DNA of 64,000 bases from Clarireedia homoeocarpa (Eukaryota; Ascomycota; Leotiomycetes; Helotiales; Rutstroemiaceae), in the NCBI GenBank assembly GCA_001465935.1, contig LNKV01000055.1, positions 186,001-250,000 on the forward strand, read 5' to 3'. A program made the translations under genes and the position numbers. Every line of letters starts with the position of its first letter. Positions within the stretch are counted from its first letter, which is position 1. The notes beneath the pieces are model-generated. The model was not told the DNA's origin and did not search any database. It saw only the letters and a list, made by a program, of their open reading frames with translations. This document shows positions 44,951-56,672 of the stretch, in pieces.

Positions 44951-45456
44951 CTATTCAACCGATGCAAATTACTATCCAGCCGACGACCCCATATTATTGT
45001 AGCAAACATAGGAGATACACAATTTTACTATAGCTTACCTATACAATTTAATGTCATATAACTTACATGTTATGAAATGTCATTTTCAACTAAAAATTAT
45101 AAAATTCAGATAGCTAATTGCGTAGTACTAAAAATCAAAAAATTGATCAAAAGCTTCTAATCTGTTTCTAATATCTCTATCAGTATCTTGACTGAATACC
45201 TCAATACCGTCGATCAACTGTCTCTCAATCTTTATATCTGCTTGTTCTTTATCAAATATATCAAGCTCTTATTCAGTCGCTGCTTATATTGGACTATTCA
45301 CAATTAGTATCTTAAGGATCTTTACTTTGATGTACCAGATAATATTTTTGCACGAAAATTGTATAGGTAAACTACAGTAAAGTTGTTTGTGCACCTACGA
45401 TATTCGGTACATATGTGGGGTCGTCGGCTGGATAGTAATTTGCGTCGGCTGAATAG
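44951..45456. mobile_element. MITE-like element with ~100-bp terminal inverted repeats
   Basis: Left arm 44951-45050 and right arm 45355-45456 are inverted copies. The outer 40 bases match at 38 positions and similarity extends to ACCTATACAATTT at the inner end. The arms themselves contain two tandem versions of TACTATYCARCCGAYG. TA flanks both ends (44949-44950, 45457-45458), consistent with Tc1/mariner-type insertion. The ~300-bp centre has no coding capacity, so this is a non-autonomous element. It sits about 75 bp past the ligase stop, at the right edge of the cluster. Confidence 0.85.
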
Positions 45457-45458
45457 TA

Positions 45459-45858
45459 CCAAGTAAACGGCACGTGACCAGAATAACTTCCTGAGCTTCC
45501 AGGTCCATTCGGCCGAATCTCCGAACAAGTTTTCATTTTAGTTTGCTGGTGTTTGGTAGAAGCATCAAGTCACCAATGCTGCCATTGACTCCTGGGAACT
45601 CTGTTCCGATTCGGCGGGGTAAATGAACGTCATTAATTAAAGCCAATAAGTAGCACTACTGGTGATTGGTAATGTCAAACAAGAATGGCGATTGTTCCAT
45701 CCTTGATTTATATCATGGCTCTCCACCCACAGTTGTATAATAAATATTGTCACTCGCTGATACAAAAGAGGTACCAAAATCAATAATCACACAACATCGT
45801 CTCATCGCACACTACTCTTCTTTCTCTTCAATATCGTCTCTGTACTTTAATATCAATC
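45459..45858. promoter_or_regulatory. Promoter region of the NmrA-like gene
   Basis: 400 bp between the MITE and the ATG at 45859. A TATA-like TGTATAATAAATA lies near 45734, followed by a CT-rich leader (TTCTTTCTCTTCAATATCGTC) just before the ATG. No gene is present. Confidence 0.4.
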
Positions 45859-46803
45859 ATGGCTCCTACTATTCTTATTGTTGGCGCAACTGGCAACACA
45901 GGCCGAGCTGTCGTTGAAACCCTGTCGAAGTCGCTAGACACCAACAGCACCATCTCTAGTCATCGCCTTCTTGCACTCACGCGTTCCTCCAGCAGTTCGG
46001 CGGCACAAAAGCTTGCCAAGCTCCCTGGTGTCGAGGTAGTAGAGAAGAATTGGGTCGGAATCACTGCTGACTGGCTTCGTGAGCACGAGGTTGTCAGAGC
46101 CTTCATTGCGCCACACACTGAGCCAAACTCATTTGCCGAAGAATCGCAATTCCATCTGGCCGCTCTCAGAGCAGGTGTGAAATACGTTGTCCGCATCTCA
46201 ACCACCGCTACCAATGTGAAACCGGACTGTGGCGCCTATTACGCACGTCAGCACTGGGCAATCGAGGCCATGCTGAGCTCGGCAGAATTCAAAGATTTGC
46301 ATTGGAGTTCGCTACAGCCAAACCTCTTTACTCAATTCTTGCTCGGTTCAGCTGTAGCATTGGTCAAGGAGTATCGCAAGACCGGGAAGCAATCTACGCT
46401 CAGATTAATCGCGTCGGAGGACGCACCTGTTGGTGTCATTGATCCCAACGAAATAGGAGTCTTTGCAGCCCAGCTCCTGATGCAAAAAGACACTGCTTCT
46501 CACCACAAGGCCAAGTATGTATTGAATGGACCGGAAGATATCACTGGAAAACAGGTCGTGGAGCTAGTTGAGCAATACATTGGGACGCAAGTCGAAAATG
46601 TGAGCTACAAGGATGTGACATTCATTGAAGAGTGGGCCGCGGCGACCCCCCAAGCAAAGGATCTCATTCTGTCTCTAAAATACGCTCTGTTAACTTCATG
46701 GGAGGGGAAAGCCACCGCATCTACGACCAGCAGGGAGGTTCTCGAGCTTGCTGCACCCAAGAATACCTGTGCTGAAATTTTCAAGGTTATGTTGGAGGAG
46801 TAA
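45859..46803 (+). CDS. NmrA-like NAD(P)-binding protein
   Basis: A 314-aa single-exon atypical short-chain dehydrogenase. It opens with ILIVGATGNTGRAVVETL, the GxTGxxG dinucleotide-binding loop right at the N-terminus. Later blocks GVKYVVRISTTATN, HWAIEAML and SLQPNLFTQFLLG are those of NmrA/HSCARG-like (PF05368) proteins. The YxxxK catalytic pair of classical reductases is not evident, which favours a redox-sensing or regulatory role over catalysis. It lies beyond the MITE, so membership of the NRPS cluster is doubtful. An oxidoreductase role on small molecules cannot be excluded. Confidence 0.85.
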   Translation: MAPTILIVGATGNTGRAVVETLSKSLDTNSTISSHRLLALTRSSSSSAAQKLAKLPGVEVVEKNWVGITADWLREHEVVRAFIAPHTEPNSFAEESQFHLAALRAGVKYVVRISTTATNVKPDCGAYYARQHWAIEAMLSSAEFKDLHWSSLQPNLFTQFLLGSAVALVKEYRKTGKQSTLRLIASEDAPVGVIDPNEIGVFAAQLLMQKDTASHHKAKYVLNGPEDITGKQVVELVEQYIGTQVENVSYKDVTFIEEWAAATPQAKDLILSLKYALLTSWEGKATASTTSREVLELAAPKNTCAEIFKVMLEE

Positions 46804-49681
46804 GAAGGGTGACCGTTGGCTTTTTGAGTAGCGCGGTCAATCCTATGCTTATGCATATTCTTGCATTCTTGTTCGCTATGAACTATTCCTGTACATGAAA
46901 CGCTATTCATAGTGCACCTACGAAATCTAACCAATGCTTGTCATGGGATTCTAGCCCCTTATTTTACAGCATGAAGCAAGATGCGAAGAGCCAGGTTATA
47001 TTGGTTGTATAATCAATATGCATAATATACTCCGTTGTGCATAGTTTAATCTATGTTTGTGCGGTAGTAACACAAAGTATGTATCAAGTGAAGTCTAGTC
47101 ATTAGCCTTCTATCATTTCCCTACAACTAAAAACCGTTAGCTTACCATACCGGCAATTATGATCTTTGTATATCATACAAATTTCGTCATACTTGAACAG
47201 GCGTAGTCTTTTGGTAAACTTTGATTGCAATCAAGCATCATTGTGAGCATTAATGATTTTAAAATCACTGATAAATATCAGTATACATATTAGGTAGTAG
47301 TTTGTATTCTCTACATATAGTTTATCCTAGAACGTATCGTGCTCAATTGTTTCTCCTCACAATGTCTGAAGAACCCTAATTACCGCTATACGGACCCATC
47401 TCCATAGGCATAATAAGAACTTCACCTTGGTGGCTCGCATAACTCGCATGACAAATAATGTCATCACACAAGATGTTGTCTTCCCTGACCTCGAGACATC
47501 AAAGCAAACACCTGCTGATTCTGTAGAATTCACCACAGTTCACTGCCCGCATGGGGTCCTTTAGATTCTAGTCATTTATTCTTCATGGTAAGTGAAACAT
47601 GTAGAGGAAAATAGACTGGCTAAAGCATCGGTATTTTTTCATGGAGGAGAATAGATCCTAGGCACCTTGAACGGTTTTGAGAAACGAATTGGCAATAATG
47701 CCCGAGAAGATTAGATTTTCAAATATATATATATGGGCAATACATGTAGACTTGCGTTGAAATGGATCTCCTGCACAATTGAACAACCAACTATATTGCA
47801 ATTGCAGAATGACTCCAGTGAGTTAGTAGTACACAGAGAGGAGCTGATCACGAAACTCATAAACAGAGATGACAGTGCTGGAGGCAATATGACAGCTGCT
47901 ATGCGTCTGAGGTTGCGTTGAGGGGAAGAGCTTACTTGCTGCGCAATTTGTTTCTGCAGCTCAGTATCTATCTACCTGGCGGCACGCCTTCCACGCATCA
48001 GTAGAACTGCGTCTCGCCTGGCATGCAATATCTCTCGAAATATAATATTGAATATAGGCAACCAACCGTATTCACTTGCAGATTCGATTCTCTATGCGAC
48101 AGACAGACATTGGTGTAGAACAAATTCACGGAAAGCAGGGCAGAATATTATTTGGCATTATATTATGTCGATACACTCTCGGACATATATATTTTACAGA
48201 CACTCACTTCACCACCTTGGTTGAACGAAGCCCTCCCTGAAGGTACAGTACAGTACAGTACCAAAATTTGCAGAAAAACAAGACGCAGAGAGTTAGTTGG
48301 CCCTACGGCAAATGGCCTGCCAAAAACACTGATTTATATTGTCTAGCTAGCTAGTCATGCGAACATGCGACAATTACCATTTCGAGTTCTTCAATCAAAA
48401 TTCCCTCTAGCTGTACTGTACTGTACAGTACTGTATCGCTAAATTAATTTCTCAACGATAACTTATCCATCTCTACTTTTCATACGCATGGGAATATCCT
48501 TAGCGCTCACTGATCAACCAACCACTTGCCATCAGCGTCAGGATATCCGTATAATCCGTCCCAAAAACATCACTCCCCATATCGGCCACGACAACAGCAG
48601 TCGTGGGCATAAGTAATACTGTACGTAGAACATCCATCTGATACAACTGACTGACTTTGATTTCTGGTGCAGAGTCAGTCACCATGCATGCATGCTCCTT
48701 GATGTACTGTAGTCGCACAACTTGCTGATCGGTCCGTCCTCCCCACAAGTTAGTTGCCATTTATGATGCCATGCATATATGGTGGCTTTGGGCCTCGTTG
48801 GACAAAGAGGTATCGTATTGTATTGCCTGAGCGGAGTATTCCCACATACATCTCGGCCAGCCAGCCTTGTGGTACGCGGTGGAAATGGTCTTGATATTGT
48901 TCGTCATCGGTAGGCAGCCTTAAGTTTTACGCAGCGGAAGCGTCGATAGGAACTGTATGTACTTGACAGAAAAGTCAGCAGAGTTGATTTGAGTTGGAGT
49001 AGCTAACTAACTAATACGAATACACACTCACACTCACCTACCTTTATTGGCAGCTGTGGAATAAAGAAACTTCACATCCAAGGAGCAAAGACATTCATTC
49101 ATTCAGATGGTGTGTAATGCATCACAGGTATATATATATATATACTAAAAATTGCTTATGAATCTCCACCATAATGAAAAACTTAATTTTCCAGGTTGGC
49201 TATCGGGCATGACGAAAGTTCTCACTCAGGAGAGATAGATGGCAAGCTGAAAGGCCTCGTGGAACTTCCAAAAGCCGAGGTCAAGTTTTTGCCGTCATCA
49301 AAGTAGCAGAGCAGAATGGCACACAAACGGCACCTTCAATAACAGGGGACGTAGGCGGATGTAGAGTGGCACAGCAGTCGTGGTAAAGAGATTGCAATAG
49401 ATGTAATCTCGTACTAGAAGCGGTAAAATCAACATGGTATTTTCCCTTGCTTTTCTCCGGATCCCATGTCTGTCCCATTGACCAAGTCTAGATTCCCATA
49501 TCAAAGTGTCTCCAGGGTCTATTTTACATCTGATTATCCATGAACGCCGCGCTCTTAAAGAGTATGTATGACCCACCAAAAATCGACTCCTCAACCTGAA
49601 CAATAATCCACCGTACAATACATGAGCGTGATGCGAACGAAGAATATGAAACAAAAATTACTCCAGCCTTACACTTTATGA
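46804..49681. other. 2.9-kb gene-free stretch
   Basis: No supported gene on either strand. It contains short repeats of TACAG/TACTG: GGTACAGTACAGTACAGTACC at about 48242-48262, and a 14-bp palindrome GTACTGTACAGTAC near 48418-48431. A TATATATATATA run lies near 49130-49143. It contains the NmrA 3' region and the 3' region of the SNT2-like gene. Confidence 0.5.
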
Positions 49682-52600
49682 TTAGGACAGTAGATTCCGC
49701 AAAGACGGACTCGCGCTCGCTCCGCCATTTACGCGCGTGTCATTCGGTCGTACGCCATTGCTCTGTGGAGGTCCATTTTCGCGAAGTGGCTCTCGAGTCA
49801 CATGCGGGCTTCCATGAGGTGTGCCATATGGACGATGGTGCATTGGTGCACTGCTCTGTGAAAATGGATGTTCGGGTGCCCGTGGCGGCGGCCCGCCGTT
49901 AGTCAAATGCTGAGGTGGAGGTCTAGTCGCAGCATATGATACATAGACTCCATTGGGCAGATGAGCAGGTGGAGGGCCCACACTTCTATGTGGCGAAGGT
50001 GGATAGCCGTTTGCCATTGGAGGGATACGTCCATTTTGATGAGGTGAAGGTTGCAAGCCCGGAACAGACGGACGAGTATGGGGTGGATGCCCGAGCTGTT
50101 GAGCAGACCCAGTAATGCGAGGTGAATGATTACCATTGATATGGTGAATCGATGGTACGTTTGCGGGTACTGGAGATTGTCTTGACCATGTACTATAAGA
50201 AGGAGCAGGCGGATACGATGGAGGGGGCGGCGGCCATGGGAATTGATGTGGTGGGTGATTGAGCTCCGGCTCTGGTTGACTAATGCTGGCAATAACTGGC
50301 GCAGTAGTAGGCGGAGGAAGAGTAGGTGGGGGTCTAGAAGGTTCCCGCTCGGCCGGGGGTGGAGGTGGGAGCGGAGTTGGCTCCTTCCGAATTTTCTTCC
50401 AGTGACATTGATGACATTGAAATTCTGTGGTAGAAGTTACAGGAGATTGGGTGTTTTGATGCAGGGCTGCAGCTGCTAGCGCAATATGGCCACCAGGACG
50501 TTCGGCTGTTGGACCATTGGACTGAGTACCGTTGGTAACGTGAGGGCTATCGGATCTGGATTGATTGCGATCCGAGACAGCATCAAGTGGGCCGTTAGGA
50601 CTGCCAGCGGTGGCTGTGATGATGGGCCACCATTTCGGACTGACATCAACATCACATGTGATGCACTTTCTTTCTAGCTCTCCAGCAGAAGATGATCCAT
50701 TAGCTGGAGAATCTTCTTCAGCCTTAACAATCGTCAGAGATGCACGCCTGTTGGCATTTATACCAGCCGAAGTCCCAGTCGTGGAGGTCCTGCGATTCGG
50801 AAGCACGCCGCCTACTGAAACCGGATTGACTGCCTTTGTAGACTGATTAACCAGAGTGGCTTTTCGAACTGTCCCGGTCAGAGCCAAGTCAGCCTGCTTG
50901 AAGTTTTGTACATAGAGTTGTAGCGCATTGAGACCGGTGTCATCAACGATATCGTGCATTTGATGGACTATTGTTTTCGTAGGCACATGCTCCTTGCACC
51001 AGATTGCCGCAGACATACTACCACTCTCGCCACTGATGCTCACAACGTTGGTTTGGTCCCTACGTGATCCTTTGACCGGTGTAATATCAAATCCCAAGAC
51101 GAAACCATTCTGATGTGCACATTCGACATGTACTGTTATTTGTTAGTAAGTTTTGGCCTGACACATTTGAACATAGTCTTACCTGGAGCTCTGCAATTGT
51201 GACAGTAGACACAAGCGCCACCTTGCTTTTTGCATGCTTTACATATCTCGTCATATCTAGCAGAAGGTATAGATGGAATACCTTCAGATGGCTCGAGAGC
51301 TTTGGCGTTGCCGAACTTTACTTCGGGAGTAAATACTGCACACGTAACGTGTACCCAATTGTTGTTGGCTGTGCGTTTCAAGGGTTCGCGAGGATCAAGG
51401 GGCTTGTTACCCTCCTCTTGTTTCTTCCGGAAGTAGTCGGCGGCACTTTGTGCTTGTTCTCTCTCGAGGCGATCACGCTCACGCTCCTTTTCAGACTTCT
51501 TCTTGTGCGATAACCTAGGCGGCTCGACAAAATCTTGCTCGGTGTGTTCCACTGGACAAAGCATGCATTTATATTGCTATAATGATTAGCACACACAGTA
51601 AAAAGACGGCGATGAAAGCGCAAACTTACAATTGAGACTTGGGGATTTTTGTCATTTTGACACATGTCGCAGGTCCATTTGCTCGGACTTCGATTATCAA
51701 CAACGCCATAACAGTTTCGGTGTACTGCCATTCGGCATTCTTTACAGGCTAGATGTTGATCACCCAGTGGTTCTAGTTGACCGCACACCGCGCAAGGTAA
51801 AGTCTTGGCTTTGGGAGGTTCTGGCGGAGGTGGTGGAGGGGGTACAGGCTTTTCGACTATTGGTTTCTTCTTCGGCTGTACAACGGGCACGTTGCTATTA
51901 TTATCAGGTATCGCCTCGGAGCTCTCCTTTTCTGGAGCTGCCTTTACTTTCTTCCTCGGTGGCTCTGGTCCTGTAGGTGCAGCGGATGATCCTGGCGCTG
52001 GAGTGCTGTTTGTCGATAGGGGCGCTGTGGTTGGAACCGATTCCGCCTGGCTAAAGACTTCATTGACAGCCACTAGCTCTTTCAGCAGTTCTTCGTCAAT
52101 CTTTCGCTTCGAGGCTCGACCACCGGAAGTCGCGACCTTCTTGGCAACGTCATCAATATCTTCCCATTGTATCGCATACCGACGCCATAACTCAGCACAT
52201 CTCCTACACAAAGCCAGTACCAATTGAACGCCCTTGTCTTTCGCAGCGCCCTTGCTGTTCGAGTTCTCCGGTACCGTAGTCCCAGCTGGAGTGTTGGGGG
52301 CTCTCCTCCATTGTCTAGAACTTCGTGTAGCGCAGAATTTACACTGGAAACCTCTCTTCTTTTCGTCCGCCTTTTCATTGTCAAAGGCCGAATCATCATT
52401 ATCATCAGCAACATCATCCTGTAGTTTGCCTAAGCTGGCTTCGATCCTTTTGGCCTCCTTTTTGCCCTTACGACCATGATAGTTACCCCAGATGTGTTTG
52501 CCTCGCTCAGTCTTTTTCCATGTATAGTAGAACCGCACCACATCAGCTGCACTCATGGTCTTGACATGTTTTTTGATGCTGTACCACTCTGATCCAAATT

Positions 52601-55033
52601 TCGTAACGCCATCTTCGAACTTTTTAAGCTCGGCGGTACTGAGTTCGGGTTCCTTGAACACCTTTCTGTCAACCTTGGAAAGTTCCTCGAGCGCTTTATC
52701 GGCAGCAAAATCATTGGAATATAGAAGTTGCAAAGCTATGTCAAGTAAGTTTGTTGAAAATTCGGGCAGTCCCAAGGGTTTTGCCATTTTCTTCGCACGA
52801 TTCATGTAATCATCGATCAATTTCTCATAAGCAGGAATATCCATAGGCGACACATTATCGTCCGTCCCCCTTTCTGGTTCCGTCGATCGCTCACCCACAT
52901 CCAGTATTTTAAATTGTAATATTGCGGTATTGTTCGGATCGTCGTTCGGTAGATCCTCACCGCGATGAGTGTATCCATTCGGCTCGTCCATCACCCAGGG
53001 TGGTCGTTTTTCTCGCTCGAGTTTGTCGGCTTCTAGTGCAGCGATGGTCTCTTTGGACAATTTTGAGTCTTTGCGGCCGGCGCCGCCCTTGACATATCTC
53101 TTTTTGATATCTACAGCTTTAACATATTCGACCGGTCTGCCAGGCCACGCTGGCACATTGGCTTGGTGACGTGTACCGAGCCGAGAACTAGCCCTGGGGT
53201 ATATACGGTCATCGTAATCCAAGGCATCTTCTACCTTGCAATGTATACCAAGGTAACGGAAGAGCCACAAGCTTGCTTGGTGAACCTGTTCCGCTGTGCC
53301 CGGATGGATAGATAGTTTGGGATCTTGGGAGCCTGATGGGGTGTTGCCATTTGTTTCCAGCGCATCACCTATTGCTGCAGGAAAATCGTCATCGTCATCG
53401 TTCAATTCATCATCGTCAGCATCGATGGTCATATCCGTCATGTTGGGAGTGTTTCGAGCCTCAAGTTTCTTCTCCTGAGCTTTGCTGCAGGGACCACAAG
53501 CCCACGCGAAACCACGTGACGGTTTTTTCAACAAGGGTGGATTGACACAACTCATGTGATAGGTGTTTTGACAAACCGCGCAATCAACAGAGTCATTACT
53601 TCAGCACTGTCAGTATGACCCTGAACTACATAATGGAGAGTAACTCACCTTGCGCAGTATTTACTACATCGTTTACAGGACTTTACAGCGCTTGTTAATT
53701 CCTTACCGCGACCTTGCTCCACGATAATGTATTTCCAGCGCTCATCCAACACTTTCTTCACTTGTACTGGGACATTAATGACCTGAAAAACAGGAATAAC
53801 ATCGTAGAAGCGGACAATGTAGCGATCGTAAAGTTTTTCGTACCAGAAACTGTCTTTCGTTTTCCTCAGCTCCTCCAGCTTCTCGACCTCGGCTTTATGC
53901 TTGATTTGACATTTTCCGCGCAATGCTGTCAAGGGGCTGATATCTGAATGCATGGATGCGAAGACTTGACGAGTATCATTAACTTTACGTCCAATGTCCT
54001 TTGGTCGATAGTACCAGTTCAACCGTAGGGCATCGATGCGTTGTTTAGGATCGTTGTTGACATGTAGAAACTCCATGATTCGACCAAGGTAGTACGGCTC
54101 CCCTGGAGGTTCGCACACAAGATACACGTGATCTGTAAATATGTTAGAATTCAAGAGGGTGAATGGGGGGGACATTATTCTTCTTCTGCTGTTAAACCTC
54201 ATAGGCATATTGATATACTGACCATTGACTTCAAAAACCGTTCCATCGTCAGCCACAAGCTTCTTGTCCCGCAAGCGCCCCCCACAATTGTCGAAGCTCA
54301 ACATATTGGATTCACGAAATCCTCCTATCATTGAGGTGCTGGTAGTCGTTCGAGTTGCTGCAGGCGCAGACACGCCATTTTGAGGAGGATTCTGAGGCGA
54401 AGGCTGTGCCGCGACTGTCGCTGACTGCCCAGGTGCCTTTCGTTTCTTTGAGGGCTGGTTGGGCGCGGTAGTTGGATTAGCGGAGAAAGTGGAGGTGCCG
54501 GGAATCTGCTCTTTGTTATTGTTCTGCGGAGGGGCGGGCGGTTCTGTCTCGGGAGCACCGTTTTGTTTCGTGGCAGCTATCGACTTCCCAGTGTCCGGTG
54601 GATTTGATACGCTGAAATCCTTCGTTCGGGCGCCCTTTCGTCCTTCTTTCATTGCAGCTGCTATCTCAATATCCACATCCATTTCCTTATCTTCCGCGTA
54701 ATTCGGTCTCGCCGTACCATTCCTGTTGCGCGATCGAGTGCCGTAGGCTGCACCACCTGAGCTGCTAACTCCAACATCCTTTGAAGATTTATTTGAGGCG
54801 GTTGAATTGGTGGCGGTCATGGGCTGAGATTCGGCGTCGCGCACTGCTGATACTTCCGCATCTGATGCTTTCGTAGGCGCGCTGGTCGATTGGGTTGAGC
54901 GCGAACCAGCCGCCGCTGAAGGGCCGGTTTGACTAGGTTGCGCAGATGCACTTTCTGTAAGCCCATTCTCTCGCGATAAAAGGTTGCTGTGTGAGCCGTC
55001 GCCGTTGGCATCAGCCGTGCTGTCTTTAGTCAT
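49682..55033 (-). CDS. SNT2-type BAH/PHD/SANT chromatin regulator
   Basis: A nuclear multidomain protein in five exons on the minus strand: 55033-54223, 54132-53649, 53598-51630, 51576-51183 and 51132-49682 (1702 aa). Order (approximate residues): disordered Ser/Thr-rich N-terminus (1-245); BAH domain ~255-420; PHD finger ~430-480 (DCAVCQNTYHMSC); an ELM2-like region; a SANT domain ~760-810 (EWYSIKKHVKTMSAADVVRF); a GATA-like finger (CKFCATRSSRQWRR...CRRC); a second PHD (CAVCGQLEPLGDQHLACKEC); and an extended PHD with WVHVTCAVFTPEV and HVECAHQNG. A Pro-rich tail follows with a further Cys pair set. This is the layout of Snt2, which in yeast recruits the Rpd3 deacetylase to chromatin and acts in stress responses. 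The exon 2-3 junction uses an acceptor inside GCTGAAG and is the least secure. Confidence 0.9.
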
Positions 55034-55570
55034 GACGATGGCGCCACGGGGGATGAATTTTGCTCTCGGATGTTGGAAGACTGTGGTGGGTTTTGGGGTT
55101 TTGAGTGGATTGCGAGCGCTTCCCGCGAGAACGGAATGCGAGAAGCGCTATATACGAGGCTATCGAACGATTTTCTCACAGCTTCCACCCATGGGAGAAA
55201 TATGTAGTTAGATGGATGTTCTAAATGATGTCGTGTACAGCAAATTTAAACTTAAGCGGCCAGAAAGTGTTTTCTCAAATAGCGTAAGAACTGCGATGGT
55301 TGTAAATGGGGAGGACGGGGCCAGGCGACAGTTGCTGTAGATTAGAACGAGGCGAGGCTAGTATAGAATGCTGGGTATGAGAACAGGAAGATTTATGAAT
55401 CCTTGGGAAAGTGAAAGCTGACAAAGTGTCGGGCAGGGTAGGTAATTCGGGTCTGGTTTGGCCGAAAGACGGGGAAATCTTTTGGTACAAAGCAGTAATG
55501 AGGGAATGAGGGAATGAAGCAGAAGGCGAGTGGGAGAAGACTACTGCCGAAGGATGTACTAGTAGGTAGA

Positions 55571-55710
55571 TATAGTAGAATGGTAGAATGGTAGAATGGT
55601 AGATATAGTAGAATGGTAGAATGGTAGAATGGTAGAAGGGTAGAATGGTAGAAGGGTAGAATGGTAGAAGGGTAGAATGGTAGAAGTGTAGAAGTGTAGA
55701 AGTGTAGAAG
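55571..55710. repeat. 8-10-bp minisatellite (GGTAGAAT/GGTAGAAG)n
   Basis: About 15 near-identical units of GTAGAATG, GTAGAAGG and GTAGAAGT, in blocks. It is not a CRISPR array, since there are no unique spacers. Confidence 0.9.
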
Positions 55711-55793
55711 AATCTTGGGCGGAAGGGCAAAGATGGAAAATGGTGTATGGGGATATAAGTATGGAGTTTGGGGTGGTTTTGTGGTTTGGGTTT

Positions 55794-55819
55794 GGGGTTT
55801 GGGGTTTTGGGGTTTGGGG
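55794..55819 (+). other. Four-run G4 (G-quadruplex) motif
   Basis: Four GGGG runs separated by TTT, TTTT and TTT, on the plus strand. This is a textbook intramolecular G-quadruplex sequence about 760 bp upstream of the SNT2-like start. Flanking GGTTTGG units extend it from about 55764. Confidence 0.7.
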
Positions 55820-56030
55820 ATTTGGGACAGAAATATTTGGACGAGCGAGGATGAGCGAGGATCAGCAAAGATGAGCGAGTGCAGATGAGCGCGGGCGGAT
55901 GAGCGAGGGGGTCCAGATGGGACTAAAATTTCTAGTTGGCAAGCTGGCAAGGCAGGGAGCGTAGTGAGCGTGGTGAGATTGTGAGGATGAGCGGATGAGC
56001 AGGTGCAGCACGGAATGCGTGGTGTGTATA

Positions 56031-56073
56031 TGTGTGTATATGTGTGTATATGTGTGTATATGTGTGTGTATAG
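56031..56073. repeat. TGTGTGTATA tandem repeat
   Basis: Four head-to-tail copies of a 10-bp GTGTGTATAT unit, followed by GTGTGTGTATAG. Confidence 0.85.
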
Positions 56074-56202
56074 TGCGCGTAGACAGTCGGCCGGGTGCTC
56101 GAGGATGTGCGTGAGAATGGTGAGGAAAAGGAAGCGTTAACGATGATTGATGGGGACAGAATATCGATGTGGATTAGTTCGATGGTTGTGCCAAGTGGGT
56201 AG

Positions 56203-56275
56203 ATGTGTGGATGGTGGATGGTGGGTGGTGGATGGTGGACGGTGGATGGTGCATGGTGGTGGATGGTGGTTGTGT
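56203..56275. repeat. GGTGGATGGTG-type simple repeat
   Basis: Irregular GTGGATGGTGG units over about 70 bases. Confidence 0.75.
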
Positions 56276-56364
56276 GGGAAACGAATCAATGGGCCACCGT
56301 AGAAAAAGAGTCCAGACGGAAGGAAGAAGCAGAGAAACGCGGAGGGGGTGGAAGTGAAAGAGAT

Positions 56365-56423
56365 CTACCCATATCTCGTCTATCCATATCTCGTCTACTC
56401 ATATCTCGTCTACTCATATCGCG
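56365..56423. repeat. ATCTCGTCTACTCAT tandem repeat
   Basis: Four degenerate copies of a ~17-bp CATATCTCGTCTAYYC unit in tandem. Confidence 0.8.
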
Positions 56424-56595
56424 CAATCTACCAATCTACCACTCCCTCCCACTGCCACGCTCCAGTCTGCGCTATGCTACGTACGTCGTGGTGGCCATCG
56501 GCATCGGCGATACTGGCGTAGCAGTCGTGGAGTACTCGAGTCGGCGAATACCCGTAGAATGCCTCCAGGCGCGGGAGGGCTAGTTCTAATGGGAA

Positions 56596-56672
56596 AGGTC
56601 AAGGCAAAGGCAAAGGTCAAAGTCAAAGTCAAAGTCAAGGTCAAGGTCAAGATCAAGATCAAGCCCAAGGTA
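56596..56672. repeat. Hexamer repeat (AAGGTC/AAAGTC/AAGATC)n
   Basis: About 12 copies of a six-base AARRTC unit. Read as protein it gives Lys-Val/Ile repeats on plus or Asp-Leu repeats on minus; neither is a plausible gene. Confidence 0.85.

Noticed and set aside
45859..46803. NmrA-like gene as a member of the NRPS cluster
   Set aside because: It lies beyond a MITE and nearly 1 kb from the ligase, and no biosynthetic step in the predicted pathway requires it; membership is possible but not supported.
55571..55710. Possible CRISPR-like array
   Set aside because: Units are contiguous 8-10-bp repeats without spacers, in a eukaryotic genome.
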